Below are positions 17,023-24,941 of a stretch of DNA of 64,000 bases, one piece after another. Both the position numbers and the translations under genes were made by a program. The notes under the pieces were generated by a model. The model did not search any database and had not been told where the DNA came from. It saw only the letters and a program-made list of their open reading frames with translations. Source of the DNA: Pseudarthrobacter oxydans (GTDB taxonomy: Bacteria; Actinomycetota; Actinomycetes; Actinomycetales; Micrococcaceae); NCBI RefSeq assembly GCF_013314975.1, contig NZ_JABTYH010000002.1, positions 62,001-126,000 of the forward strand, in the 5' to 3' direction. Position 1 is the first letter of the stretch, and each line of letters opens with the position of its first letter.

Positions 17023-19017
17023 ATGCGAAATTTTTCTGTTCTTTCCGACATCGAGTTCGAGGAGTTGTGCGCTGATCTCCTCGCCACCACTGCTGGCGTA
17101 GCTGTGCGAAGGTACGCCAGCGGGAAAGACAAAGGAAAGGACCTTATCTGGAATGAAGACACCGGCCTAGGAATTGCGCAGTGTAAGCATTATATTAAGT
17201 CAACTTTTTCGCAGCTTCTCGCGGCCGCCAAGGCCGAACTTCCGAAGGTAAGAGAGAATAACCCATCGCAATACGTTTTCATGACTTCACAATCCACTGT
17301 AGAAACTCAGAATGAACAGTTATACGACCTGTTCAGTGAGTGGATGAAATCCATTGAGGACGTGTGGAGTGCAGAAAAGATCAATGATCTGCTCCACGCA
17401 AATCCAAGCGTAGAAACACGTCACCTCAAGCTATGGCTCCATACCGGTCTTCAGCTTTTTTGGGCCACGAACAGTTCACTCCACAATCGCTCTCGAGCTC
17501 TAGCGGAGCGAGTCGAAGAGGAACTTCCGCGCTTCGTTGAGACTCAAGCCTTTGCCGCAGCAAATGCCGCTCTCGAAAATGAAAATGTCTGCTTGATAGC
17601 GGGTGCTCCCGGCGTTGGAAAGACCATGCTCTCCCACGCACTAGTTGCGGGCTTAATGTCCGATGGATACATGCCAATCGAGATTTCGAGCGACGTTGAG
17701 GAAGGGTGGGCAGCGTTCGACGCTTCAACCAAGCAGGTGTTTCTCTACGATGATTTCCTCGGAGAACTCGCCCTCAGTGAGCGCCTGTCAAAGAAGGAAG
17801 ATCGCCGACTTGTGAGCTTCATCAAACAAATTGCAAAAAGCGGAAAGCATAAGTTTATATTGACCACGCGAGAGTACATTTTGAAAGATGCGGAACAGTC
17901 GTATCCGCTTCTTAAAGACATCGAGGCGTCCCGCCGCCTCATTTTGGAAATGCCACACTACAACAGACGTGATCGCGGCCGAATTCTGTACAATCATTTG
18001 TTCCACTCCTCATTGCCTCAGGAATACCGAGAACAATTTGCCAATGATGCCTGGAAGAAGATAGTAGACCACAAAGGGTACAATCCTCGCCTCATAGGAT
18101 ATGCGACGAGTAGGTTGGCTTTTGAGTTGGATGGGCCGTATTTGGAGGCCTTTCTAAATACTTTGGACAACCCCCAGGAGCTCTGGAGTAACGCGTATGA
18201 AAACCATATCAACGCGATCGATCGCACAATACTGCAAGTTATGTGTTCTTACGGTGGAATAACGTACTCAGAACTGGAGGGCTCGCTGAAGCCCTATGAG
18301 TCCCAAATCGGACCGATCACAGGGTATCGTATACGGCGATCCTTGAAGACCTTGGATCAAACCTTCCTTCGCACCTCGCAGATTATCGGCGAAGTTCATA
18401 TTTCTTTCCATAGTCCGGCGGTTCGAGAATTTATCCTCGGAGTCTTGCGTGCGGATAGGATGGCGCTAAGTACCGTTGTGGATAATGCCGTATCTATAGA
18501 TCAGATCGCCCGACTGGCAAGGGTGGGAACAGATTATTTGGTGCACCGCAGCGTTAGTGGCCCGCTCCCACTTTCTCGCATACAAGACAACGTCAGTAGA
18601 GCTATAACGCGTCTCCTGCCAGTACAGGGTGCCCATTGCATGAACGACCGTGAGAAGAGTCAAAGGGTGCACGACTTATCCGAAGTCTCAACCCTCTCAT
18701 TTGAGTCACTGTTTCCGGAATCTTGGTGGGACGCACAACTGACTATTATCGAAAGAATCTGGAAGGACGGTATTGGCACCCCCTCGGCCGTGAAAAGTAT
18801 AGTTGAATTTGCGATGGACAGCGCGTTGTGGTCCAAGCATAGGACTTCTCTTGAAGAATCAGCCCGTGCACTCCTTCTGGCCTTCGACACGGACTATGAC
18901 GAAGACTGGGCTATATCCTTTGATATCTTCACAAATTTATTTGAGAGCGGCATACCCGTCGAACTCGTTGATGACTTCGAAGCCTATTGTATAATGCTAT
19001 GGAATCGCAGGGAATGA
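17023..19017 (+). CDS. Mrr-type nuclease fused to nSTAND3-like NTPase
   Basis: A 664-aa protein. The N-terminal ~110 residues look like a restriction-endonuclease fold of the Mrr type: a helix with FEELCADLL, then GKDKGKDLIW and IAQCKHY, giving the D-(Q)xK catalytic pattern (Asp 40, Gln 53, Lys 55). After a linker comes a P-loop NTPase with Walker A GAPGVGKT (194-201), Walker B VFLYDDF (about 239-245) and sensor-like ILTTREYIL, as in nSTAND3 ATPases. A helical C-terminal region of about 300 residues could sense a trigger. Such proteins are known or predicted anti-phage effectors. The DNA is clearly more AT-rich than its neighbours, suggesting transfer. ATG 17023 matches family N-termini; TTG 17008 is an alternative. 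Confidence 0.75.
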   Translation: MRNFSVLSDIEFEELCADLLATTAGVAVRRYASGKDKGKDLIWNEDTGLGIAQCKHYIKSTFSQLLAAAKAELPKVRENNPSQYVFMTSQSTVETQNEQLYDLFSEWMKSIEDVWSAEKINDLLHANPSVETRHLKLWLHTGLQLFWATNSSLHNRSRALAERVEEELPRFVETQAFAAANAALENENVCLIAGAPGVGKTMLSHALVAGLMSDGYMPIEISSDVEEGWAAFDASTKQVFLYDDFLGELALSERLSKKEDRRLVSFIKQIAKSGKHKFILTTREYILKDAEQSYPLLKDIEASRRLILEMPHYNRRDRGRILYNHLFHSSLPQEYREQFANDAWKKIVDHKGYNPRLIGYATSRLAFELDGPYLEAFLNTLDNPQELWSNAYENHINAIDRTILQVMCSYGGITYSELEGSLKPYESQIGPITGYRIRRSLKTLDQTFLRTSQIIGEVHISFHSPAVREFILGVLRADRMALSTVVDNAVSIDQIARLARVGTDYLVHRSVSGPLPLSRIQDNVSRAITRLLPVQGAHCMNDREKSQRVHDLSEVSTLSFESLFPESWWDAQLTIIERIWKDGIGTPSAVKSIVEFAMDSALWSKHRTSLEESARALLLAFDTDYDEDWAISFDIFTNLFESGIPVELVDDFEAYCIMLWNRRE

Positions 19018-19238
19018 ACCTCACGAATATCGAGGGACTTATCTCAATGGCATCAGATCTTGGTTTATCAGCGGTGGTGGAAGAACTTGAAGACCACGGT
19101 CGAAGGGTGTCCGAGTATGAACAATTTGTTAATGACAGCCGTGAAGGATGGTCAAGCAGAACTACCGACGTTGGAACCGATACTGAGCTTCGCACCTTGT
19201 TCGATCGGTTCCTCCCCCAGTCTCCTGACATCACCTAA
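19014..19238 (+). CDS. Small coupled partner of the nSTAND protein
   Basis: A predicted 74-aa acidic, helical protein whose ATG overlaps the stop of the NTPase gene (ATGA), with AGGGA just upstream; TTG 18987 and ATG 18999 are alternative starts. It begins MNLTNIEGLISMASDLGLS and contains ELEDHGRRVSEYEQF, with no cysteine and no membrane segment. I do not recognise a family. Coupling and shared AT-rich composition suggest that it belongs to the same defence unit, perhaps as a regulator or sensor subunit. Confidence 0.5.
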   Translation: MNLTNIEGLISMASDLGLSAVVEELEDHGRRVSEYEQFVNDSREGWSSRTTDVGTDTELRTLFDRFLPQSPDIT

Positions 19239-19740
19239 CCAAGTAAGTGATCGCCCCTTCGGCCGCGCTGGCCGTCCGGGACTACTGACACACTCATACC
19301 CCTATACATGCACGGCGAAGGTATCGCCTCATTCTTCAGACTTATCAGCTGGGAGTGCGGAACAACAAGAGGTAGCTGCCCTGTGGATCAACGGCGATAG
19401 GCGTCAGTATTCAGGAGGACTTGCAAGGCACGAAAGCTCCACGCCAGAGAAATTAGATCAAGGGACAGCTTTCCTGACGTGCGAGCAGAGCGGGAAGCCC
19501 GATTGTTCCGCTCCCCTACCCCCGGACTGTTTCATCAGAGATCTTTCACGGGAGACCTGTGGACCTTGATCTCAAGATTCAGCACAGCTGCGGACATCAC
19601 TGCAGAGCACCTGCTGAGTACGCTCTGTTACAGGGCGTAATCTAGGAACTTAGAAAGCTGGGCTGAGTGAGCAGCCGCACGACTGACACTCCGCGATCAG
19701 ATTGTGCCCCTAATTAACATGTATGCCTGTAGGAGGTGTG
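19239..19740. other. Non-coding stretch between defence gene and modification locus
   Basis: No frame in this region has a natural-looking protein, a good ribosome-binding site and codon use like the neighbours. Composition is intermediate between the AT-rich gene before and the GC-rich genes after. The only clear signal is AGGAGG at 19731-19736, the ribosome-binding site of the next gene. I see no tRNA, repeat or IS end. Confidence 0.5.
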
Positions 19741-20811
19741 GTGAGATCCATTCGCGTAGGAGCCCGCAAACTGGTGGCAAGTCCGGTCCTGGGAAGTTAC
19801 TGGTTTGTCGCGTCGGAACGGCAACGGATTTACCACGGCAAATTAAACGGTCGGCCCGCGCCTTGGTCAGAGGACCCCATCCTTACTGCCCACCGCTTTA
19901 CTAACGCCTACCGGGCCGCGGATCGGGTGTCCCAGGATCTTATCCGTGTTCAATATGAGGGACCCCAAGACCCCGATAATATCCTGCTCCGGACGCTGCT
20001 TTTTCGTTTTTTCAACAAACCGGAGACCTGGTGCCTGATTGAGGAGGCCGTCAGTGTCGTCTCAACAGCTACATTCGACATTGGAGTCCTGGACGGCGTC
20101 CTTGAAGATGCAATGGGGCGCGGTGAGCGGGTGTACTCCCCCGCGTACATCATCCCACCCCCGCCCTTCGGGGCGCGGCGGAAACATCTCAACCACCTGC
20201 GGCTCATCGAGCACATCCTGGCTTCCGGAGCCGGCAAAAAAATAGCTGGCGCTTCCAGCCTCCAGCAGGTCTACAGAATTCTTTCTGCCTATCCCTCGCT
20301 CGGCCCCTTTTTGGCCTTTCAATTGACCATTGACCTGAACTACTCCACCCTCATTGACTTCGACGAGAACGAGTTCGTTGTTGCCGGCCCCGGTGCCAGG
20401 AGCGGGCTCGCGAAATGTTTCCTTGATACTGACGGTTTCGGGCCCGAAGACGTTATCCGCTGGATGGTTGACCACCAGGAAGACGAATTTGAACGTTACG
20501 GGCTTGACTTCCAGGATCTTTTCGGCCGCCCTCTGAAGATGATCGACTGCCAGAACCTGTTCTGCGAAACCGACAAATACGCCAGAGTCGCCCACCCCGA
20601 GGCCGCCGGTATAGGTGCGAGGGTACGGATCAAACAGCGGTACGTTCCCGGCCGCGCGGTTGCGGCCCCGTTTTTTCCGCCAAAGTGGGGGATCAATGAC
20701 GCTGTAAAAAACGTGCTGCCCAGCAACGGTCCGGCTGATGGTCCGGAGGACCGACGGGGAGATGCTGTGATCCTTGGGGCGGTCAGTGCTCCTGTGCTTG
20801 CCTTCGGGTGA
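19741..20811 (+). CDS. Thymine-hypermodification family protein (aGPT-Pplase/HMUDK-like)
   Basis: A 356-aa protein. The blocks HRFTNAYRAADRVSQDLI, LLFRFFNKPETW and a later SLGPFLAFQLTIDLNYS resemble the helical, HhH-glycosylase-like domain of alpha-glutamyl/putrescinyl thymine pyrophosphorylases and the helical part of 5-hydroxymethyl-dU DNA kinases, known from phages with hypermodified thymine. It may thus act on a modified thymine in DNA or nucleotide form. GTG 19741 is chosen because AGGAGG lies 4 nt upstream; ATG 19723 has no site. Its last 29 nt overlap the 3' end of the convergent thymidylate synthase gene. The family assignment is from memory of motifs and is moderately sure. Confidence 0.6.
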   Translation: MRSIRVGARKLVASPVLGSYWFVASERQRIYHGKLNGRPAPWSEDPILTAHRFTNAYRAADRVSQDLIRVQYEGPQDPDNILLRTLLFRFFNKPETWCLIEEAVSVVSTATFDIGVLDGVLEDAMGRGERVYSPAYIIPPPPFGARRKHLNHLRLIEHILASGAGKKIAGASSLQQVYRILSAYPSLGPFLAFQLTIDLNYSTLIDFDENEFVVAGPGARSGLAKCFLDTDGFGPEDVIRWMVDHQEDEFERYGLDFQDLFGRPLKMIDCQNLFCETDKYARVAHPEAAGIGARVRIKQRYVPGRAVAAPFFPPKWGINDAVKNVLPSNGPADGPEDRRGDAVILGAVSAPVLAFG

Positions 20812-21778
20812 CAAACTCCCTGGCGGCGGCACCCAGATCACTGTCCCCCAGCAAAGCCAGACGGGGTTCGAGGGCGTCGGCGGTGTTCCCCCGTTTGAAG
20901 GACCAAAAAATATCAATTGCCCGGACGTAAGCGACGAGCATCGGGTCTTTGAACGGGATGTGTAAATCTTCAAGGTCGGCCCCGGCCCGGAGACGATGCT
21001 CCAGGCCCATCCACTTCCCGTGCGCTTCGGCGGATCTTTCCCAGTCGGTGTCGTAGCGAAAGCTGCCGCCTAGGCTTGCGGAGTCGACGGCCCCTGCATG
21101 ACTTTCCAATATGGTTCGTGCCCGGTCTTCGAACTCACAGTAGAGGTGCAGTGATGAGGTGAAGAAAGTCAGGTCACCCATCTCAAGGTGCAGCCACCGG
21201 GCCATCATCTCCAGCAGGACGCTCCACTCGAAAGCATTGATGGCAGAGAAACCGAACCAGATGTCGGTGCTGCGCGCCACCACGTTGAGATTCAACCGTC
21301 CGTCCCGGACCAGGAAGTGCAGCCAGTTGTTGCAGGGAATGTCTGCGCTGTCCCGGAAATCAAGCTCCGGATCGAAGAGGCTCATGACGGCACGCCGTGA
21401 TGATGGGGAGGCCTTGAGCTGGTTGTGGACTTCCGCTACCTGGTCCACCCCGCGCCAGTTCCGAAGCCGCGGTCCGTAACCGGCCCGCCAGGTGTTCCCG
21501 CCGTCATCGGAGTACTGCGGTGCGCGCCTCAAATATGGGGTGAGATAGCCCAGGTCGTTGCGGCCTGCCAAGACCCACATCGTTTCCGCGATCGCCGCGA
21601 AGGGGTTGTTGTTGCGGCCGGGCGTGTGCAGGAAACGGTCCTGGGGTTTCTGAATGACGAAGGCTTGCGAGGGAAGTTCCATTGCTGGCCCGTTGCGGCT
21701 GTCGACCCTCTTTCCTTCGGCGAGCAGAATGGCTAGCATGCCCTGGAAGGCGTCGTCGATGGTGTGGAAGGCCCGCAT
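20783..21778 (-). CDS. Thymidylate synthase family enzyme
   Basis: A 331-aa thymidylate synthase-fold enzyme with the active-site set in place: Glu 65/Trp 68 (AETMWVLAG), YGPRLRNW, the phosphate-binding SRR (127-129), nucleophile Cys 149 in DIPCNNW, Arg 169-Ser 170-x-Asp 172, Asn 181, and His 211-x-Tyr 213. Compared with E. coli ThyA the Asn that reads the base is shifted by one residue (GFSAIN), as in phage-type enzymes. It should add a one-carbon unit to C5 of a pyrimidine nucleotide; methylation (dTMP) or hydroxymethylation cannot be told apart here. Last gene of the operon, 15 nt after the kinase gene. Confidence 0.8.
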   Translation of the reverse strand: MRAFHTIDDAFQGMLAILLAEGKRVDSRNGPAMELPSQAFVIQKPQDRFLHTPGRNNNPFAAIAETMWVLAGRNDLGYLTPYLRRAPQYSDDGGNTWRAGYGPRLRNWRGVDQVAEVHNQLKASPSSRRAVMSLFDPELDFRDSADIPCNNWLHFLVRDGRLNLNVVARSTDIWFGFSAINAFEWSVLLEMMARWLHLEMGDLTFFTSSLHLYCEFEDRARTILESHAGAVDSASLGGSFRYDTDWERSAEAHGKWMGLEHRLRAGADLEDLHIPFKDPMLVAYVRAIDIFWSFKRGNTADALEPRLALLGDSDLGAAAREFVTRRQAQEH

Positions 21779-21793
21779 AGTCCGGCTTACGCC

Positions 21794-22393
21794 TCAGCCT
21801 GCGAGCAGTTCGCGGTCGCGCAGAGCGTTCAGCAGGAACGCCGTGACGTCTGAGGGTGCCCCCTGGGGGACGCGGACGGTGAGGTCTTCGTGTGACTTCG
21901 CCAGCTGCTGGTAGCCATCCAGGATGGGGTCGGAGTTGTTGGCATCATCCTCGTATGTCTTGTCGAACAGGAAGACGACGGACGCGTTCAGTTGGGACCA
22001 GATGCTCTCGATCAGGTTCCGGAACGTTGCTTCAGTGATGCCGGCCGCGGGGAAGTCACCGCTGTACCAGCCGTAGGCCATGGTGGACCACCACCAGCGG
22101 TCCAGTACGACTGCCTGCGTTGCAAGCAGCTCCTTGATGCGGGGAACGCTCTCCGCGTGGCATGCGAGGTGGGCAAGCTGTTTTGCGACCCCGGACGCGG
22201 GGGCACGATATCCGGACTCCAGCATGGAATAGGTCTCATCCGTGAAGGTGCTCAGGCCGCTGGGCATGTGGACGTGGGCGGTCGAATTCCGATCCAGTGC
22301 CTGGCGGAGGGCATTTGTCTGGGTGCTTTTTCCCGTCTTGTCCAGGCCTTCCAGGACGATGAGAGTGCCGGGTTTGAGTGAGTGGTTCATCAT
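21794..22393 (-). CDS. Thymidylate kinase-like protein
   Basis: A 199-aa P-loop kinase of the dTMP kinase family: Walker A EGLDKTGKST (15-24), the DRWWWSTMAYG block corresponding to DRY..S..AYQ of TMP kinases, and a lid-like region. It would phosphorylate a pyrimidine monophosphate, here plausibly the product of one of the operon's synthase-like enzymes. The DRY motif is altered to DRWWW, which may mean a changed base pocket. ATG 22393 overlaps the stop of the peptidase gene (ATGA), with AGGGGA 7 nt upstream. Confidence 0.75.
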   Translation of the reverse strand: MMNHSLKPGTLIVLEGLDKTGKSTQTNALRQALDRNSTAHVHMPSGLSTFTDETYSMLESGYRAPASGVAKQLAHLACHAESVPRIKELLATQAVVLDRWWWSTMAYGWYSGDFPAAGITEATFRNLIESIWSQLNASVVFLFDKTYEDDANNSDPILDGYQQLAKSHEDLTVRVPQGAPSDVTAFLLNALRDRELLAG

Positions 22394-23082
22394 TGTACAT
22401 TCCCCTGAATGTTGTTTACAGTTGCAGCTTCAGCGCCGAATGCGATGAGGTAGTCCACGGGAAGCCAGCAGTAGCCGCCAAGGCCCCAGTCCGTTCCCCA
22501 GCTGTTCTTGATCAACAGAAGCCTTCCGCTGACCGGGTGGGTCGCTGCGCCAACGCACGTCACCGCGTGATACCCGCCCACGGTGGCCCGGACGTCGGGC
22601 ACGGCAACGATTCCGTCGATATCGGGCTCCCGGAACTCGTCGGAGACCTCCACGATTAGGATGACCGGGTGTGACCGGGCCAGCGCGTCTTCGAGTTCGT
22701 CTTCGATGCCGTCATGGTGCAGGGTAAGGGGTGTGAGGCCAGCGCGGTTCCAGGGAGGTTGCCCAAGCCCAGCCGGCGGGTCTTCTGTACCCGCACCCAG
22801 TGTCGGCTTATAGGGCCAGGAGGCCAGCTCAGGCTGCCCGTGACCGCTAAGAGCAGGCCCGACGTTCCTTAAGACCATGCCGCCGCGGGAGGTGTGGCCG
22901 GCTGCAGTCGCCTGCCACCACAGCGCCTCCGGCGCAAGATGCTGAACCGGTGAGTCGGCCTGCAGCGCTTCGTGCCCGACGGAGGATGCGAAAGCCACGC
23001 AGGTGGGGCGGAACCCTTGGTCCAATATGCTGCCGCCCACTAAAGGGCGAAGATCAATGTCGTCCCGCATCAGTAATCCCAC
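22390..23082 (-). CDS. Papain-like (C1) cysteine peptidase
   Basis: A 230-aa protein with the complete papain active site: oxyanion Gln 22 and nucleophile Cys 28 in LDQGFRPTCVAFA, His 172 in GGYHAVTCVG, and Asn 193 in IKNSWGTDWGLGGYCW. There is no signal peptide, so it is an intracellular peptidase. Length fits the mature catalytic domain without a pro-region, so it needs another brake. The upstream gene encodes a chagasin-like inhibitor domain that could supply it. GTG 23082 (AAGGA 5 nt upstream) and ATG 23070 (overlapping the previous stop) are both possible starts. Confidence 0.8.
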   Translation of the reverse strand: MGLLMRDDIDLRPLVGGSILDQGFRPTCVAFASSVGHEALQADSPVQHLAPEALWWQATAAGHTSRGGMVLRNVGPALSGHGQPELASWPYKPTLGAGTEDPPAGLGQPPWNRAGLTPLTLHHDGIEDELEDALARSHPVILIVEVSDEFREPDIDGIVAVPDVRATVGGYHAVTCVGAATHPVSGRLLLIKNSWGTDWGLGGYCWLPVDYLIAFGAEAATVNNIQGNVQ

Positions 23083-24197
23083 TCGGTTCCTTCCGCCTCA
23101 CCACGGGCAAACGCGGCAATAAGACGCCGGCGGAACTCAACTTCAGGCACACCACGCACGTGGGTAGTGACCCTGATCCGCGACACGGGCGCATTCGGCC
23201 GGACCGGCCTGACGTGGTTCAACTGAATGGCTTCGTCACCGGGAGCGTCCGCGGTGTAGGCAACCAGCCGGGTCACAGCACCGCCGACAGCCGTTGCCCC
23301 CGCCTGATACGGTTCCTGCACCAACCTGTCCTGCAGAAGGGACACAACATCCGAGGCCTCAGCCATGGCCGGGAACGGAACCACCTCGCCCCCGCCCGGT
23401 GCGGGGGCAGCATCTGTGAATGCCTGGCCCCCGTTGAACGGTGGCGGCGCCGGACGAAACGGGTGGATCGTAGCTTCCGTCAGTGTCTCCTCGGCATACC
23501 ATCGGTACCCGGTGGCAGGATATTCGGTGAGCCGGAGCAGGATGGCGTCCCCTACGAAAGCTTCGACTTCAGCTTGATCCTCGGGATGCTCTACGATCCA
23601 CACGTCTCCCCGCGCATTGGGCAGCCTGAGTCCACCCGTCAACCGTTGCTTGATGGCTGCGGGCTGTGTCTTGAGCAACTGGTTGCCGTTGGACGGAGAA
23701 ATCAGCCGGGTGTTCATAAGCTGCCGCACCGTAGCTTCGTAACTGACGTGCATGTCACGCGCCGCCTGGTAGACCTGCTCTGCGTCAGCTGCCTGCCCGC
23801 GACGTATCCCATACCGGCGGGCAACGGTATAGAGCAGTTCAAGCGGCATCAGGAAATGGGCAGCGAAAACCTGTGCGTCCAACTCGCGTGCTTCACCATG
23901 AGGGTGCCCGAACACTGCCTCATCGGTATCAAGACTCAGCACGTCCTGATCCATGTACCAGTGCCCGAGCTCATGGGCCGCTGTATAGCGCTGCAGCGAC
24001 GCCGGCCGGGCACTGTTGATCAGCACGCCGCCGGGATCTCCCGGCAGAACAGCGCCAAGGAGGTCCTTCAGTGGCTGGAACCGGAGCAACAGGCCGGCGT
24101 CCTCAATCGCCTCAAAGGGATCAACCGGCTCAGACTGGTCAATCCCGAGTTCATTGAGCGCGGTAGTTGCCGCTTGAACAGCTTTAAGCTGACTCAA
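23070..24197 (-). CDS. ImmA/IrrE metallopeptidase fused to chagasin-like inhibitor
   Basis: A 375-aa two-domain protein. Residues 1-170 are an ImmA/IrrE-type zinc peptidase: AAHELGHWYMD (HExxH at 75-79), third ligand region GEARELDAQVFAAHFLMP. Residues about 205-345 look like a chagasin/I42 inhibitor of papain-like peptidases: loop EYPATGYRWY (225-234; family NPTTGY-W), a GG loop (VGGAVTRLVAYTA) and RPVRP where chagasins have RPW. The first half should cleave the Xre repressor encoded just upstream; the second half should bind the papain-like peptidase encoded just downstream. TTG start at 24197 overlaps the previous stop and has AAGGAGG 4 nt upstream. Confidence 0.75.
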   Translation of the reverse strand: MSQLKAVQAATTALNELGIDQSEPVDPFEAIEDAGLLLRFQPLKDLLGAVLPGDPGGVLINSARPASLQRYTAAHELGHWYMDQDVLSLDTDEAVFGHPHGEARELDAQVFAAHFLMPLELLYTVARRYGIRRGQAADAEQVYQAARDMHVSYEATVRQLMNTRLISPSNGNQLLKTQPAAIKQRLTGGLRLPNARGDVWIVEHPEDQAEVEAFVGDAILLRLTEYPATGYRWYAEETLTEATIHPFRPAPPPFNGGQAFTDAAPAPGGGEVVPFPAMAEASDVVSLLQDRLVQEPYQAGATAVGGAVTRLVAYTADAPGDEAIQLNHVRPVRPNAPVSRIRVTTHVRGVPEVEFRRRLIAAFARGEAEGTEWDY

Positions 24198-24562
24198 GAA
24201 CCCTCCTTCCGTAGATGAGGCCGTGGGCCGCGTGGAACCGGCCCCGCCGCCAGGAACTCCGCGAAACGGAGCACCTGGTCTTTATCTTCGTCCGACAAAC
24301 CACGAGTAGCCCGGAACAACGCGCCGTCCGCAGCCGCGACCGGCGCTTCGTCCTCTCCCAGCAGCCACTCCACCCGGCGGCGGTACAACCGGGCAAGGCG
24401 ACGAAGCTCCAGGGCGGAAACACCCCTCTTGCCTGTCTCCATGGCGTGCACGCTGGTTCGGGGAATCCCAAGCGCCCCACTGACTTCCTCCTGTGTGAGT
24501 CCAAGCGACTCCCGGGCCTCCCGTATGCGGGCGGCTACAACTTGTAGCTCGTTATCTGACAC
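24194..24562 (-). CDS. Xre-family repressor of the operon
   Basis: A 122-aa protein with an N-terminal helix-turn-helix (LGLTQEEVSGALGIPRTSVHAMETGKRGVS split over residues 21-49) and a charged C-terminal extension that includes ATRGLSDEDKDQVLRFAEFLA. This is the usual substrate type for ImmA/IrrE peptidases, and the ImmA-like gene follows with overlapping codons. The GTG start has AAAGGAGGA upstream, inside the 3' end of the phosphopantetheinyl transferase gene. It probably binds the palindrome in the operon promoter (26182-26198). Confidence 0.85.
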   Translation of the reverse strand: MSDNELQVVAARIREARESLGLTQEEVSGALGIPRTSVHAMETGKRGVSALELRRLARLYRRRVEWLLGEDEAPVAAADGALFRATRGLSDEDKDQVLRFAEFLAAGPVPRGPRPHLRKEGS

Positions 24563-24941
24563 GATCTCCTCCTTTCAACATGACGACGAACGCCACGGCG
24601 AAGCCACCTTCATGGCTGAGGGCGACGCTCCAATCAGTAATCCCCAATTCATCTGCCCGGGCTTTTGCTGAACCCGACAGCTCCATCATTGGAACCCCGT
24701 TTTCATCCCGGCGCACTCCGATGTCCAGTGGCGCTATCGCGCCGATCCCCTGACCGAGCGCTTTCATCGCCGCCTCCTTGGCCGCCCATCGGGCACCCAG
24801 TCGAGCTGGGTCGGCCTGACAGTCCTCCTGCTCCGCCTCCGTGAACGCGAGGTCCAGAAATGTTCTGTCTTCCTCGAGCATCCTCGCGATACGACCACAG
24901 TCGACGAGGTCAACACCAGTGGTGATGGGTGAGGTAATCAT
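24552..24941 (-). CDS. AcpS-type phosphopantetheinyl transferase
   Basis: A 129-aa protein of the holo-ACP synthase fold: magnesium-binding Asp in TTGVDLVDCGRI (about residue 11), FTEAEQ, and the RWAAKEAAMKALGQG block with the second metal-binding Glu. It would load coenzyme A-derived 4'-phosphopantetheine on a carrier protein. Primary metabolism already needs one AcpS, so a second copy in this operon suggests a dedicated carrier, which the first gene of the operon appears to encode. ATG overlaps the preceding stop (ATGA). Confidence 0.82.
   Translation of the reverse strand: MITSPITTGVDLVDCGRIARMLEEDRTFLDLAFTEAEQEDCQADPARLGARWAAKEAAMKALGQGIGAIAPLDIGVRRDENGVPMMELSGSAKARADELGITDWSVALSHEGGFAVAFVVMLKGGDRVR

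Noticed and set aside
19060..19569. Open frame of 169 codons after the defence gene
   Set aside because: Overlaps the coupled 74-aa gene out of frame, no ribosome-binding site, and a translation unlike a folded protein.
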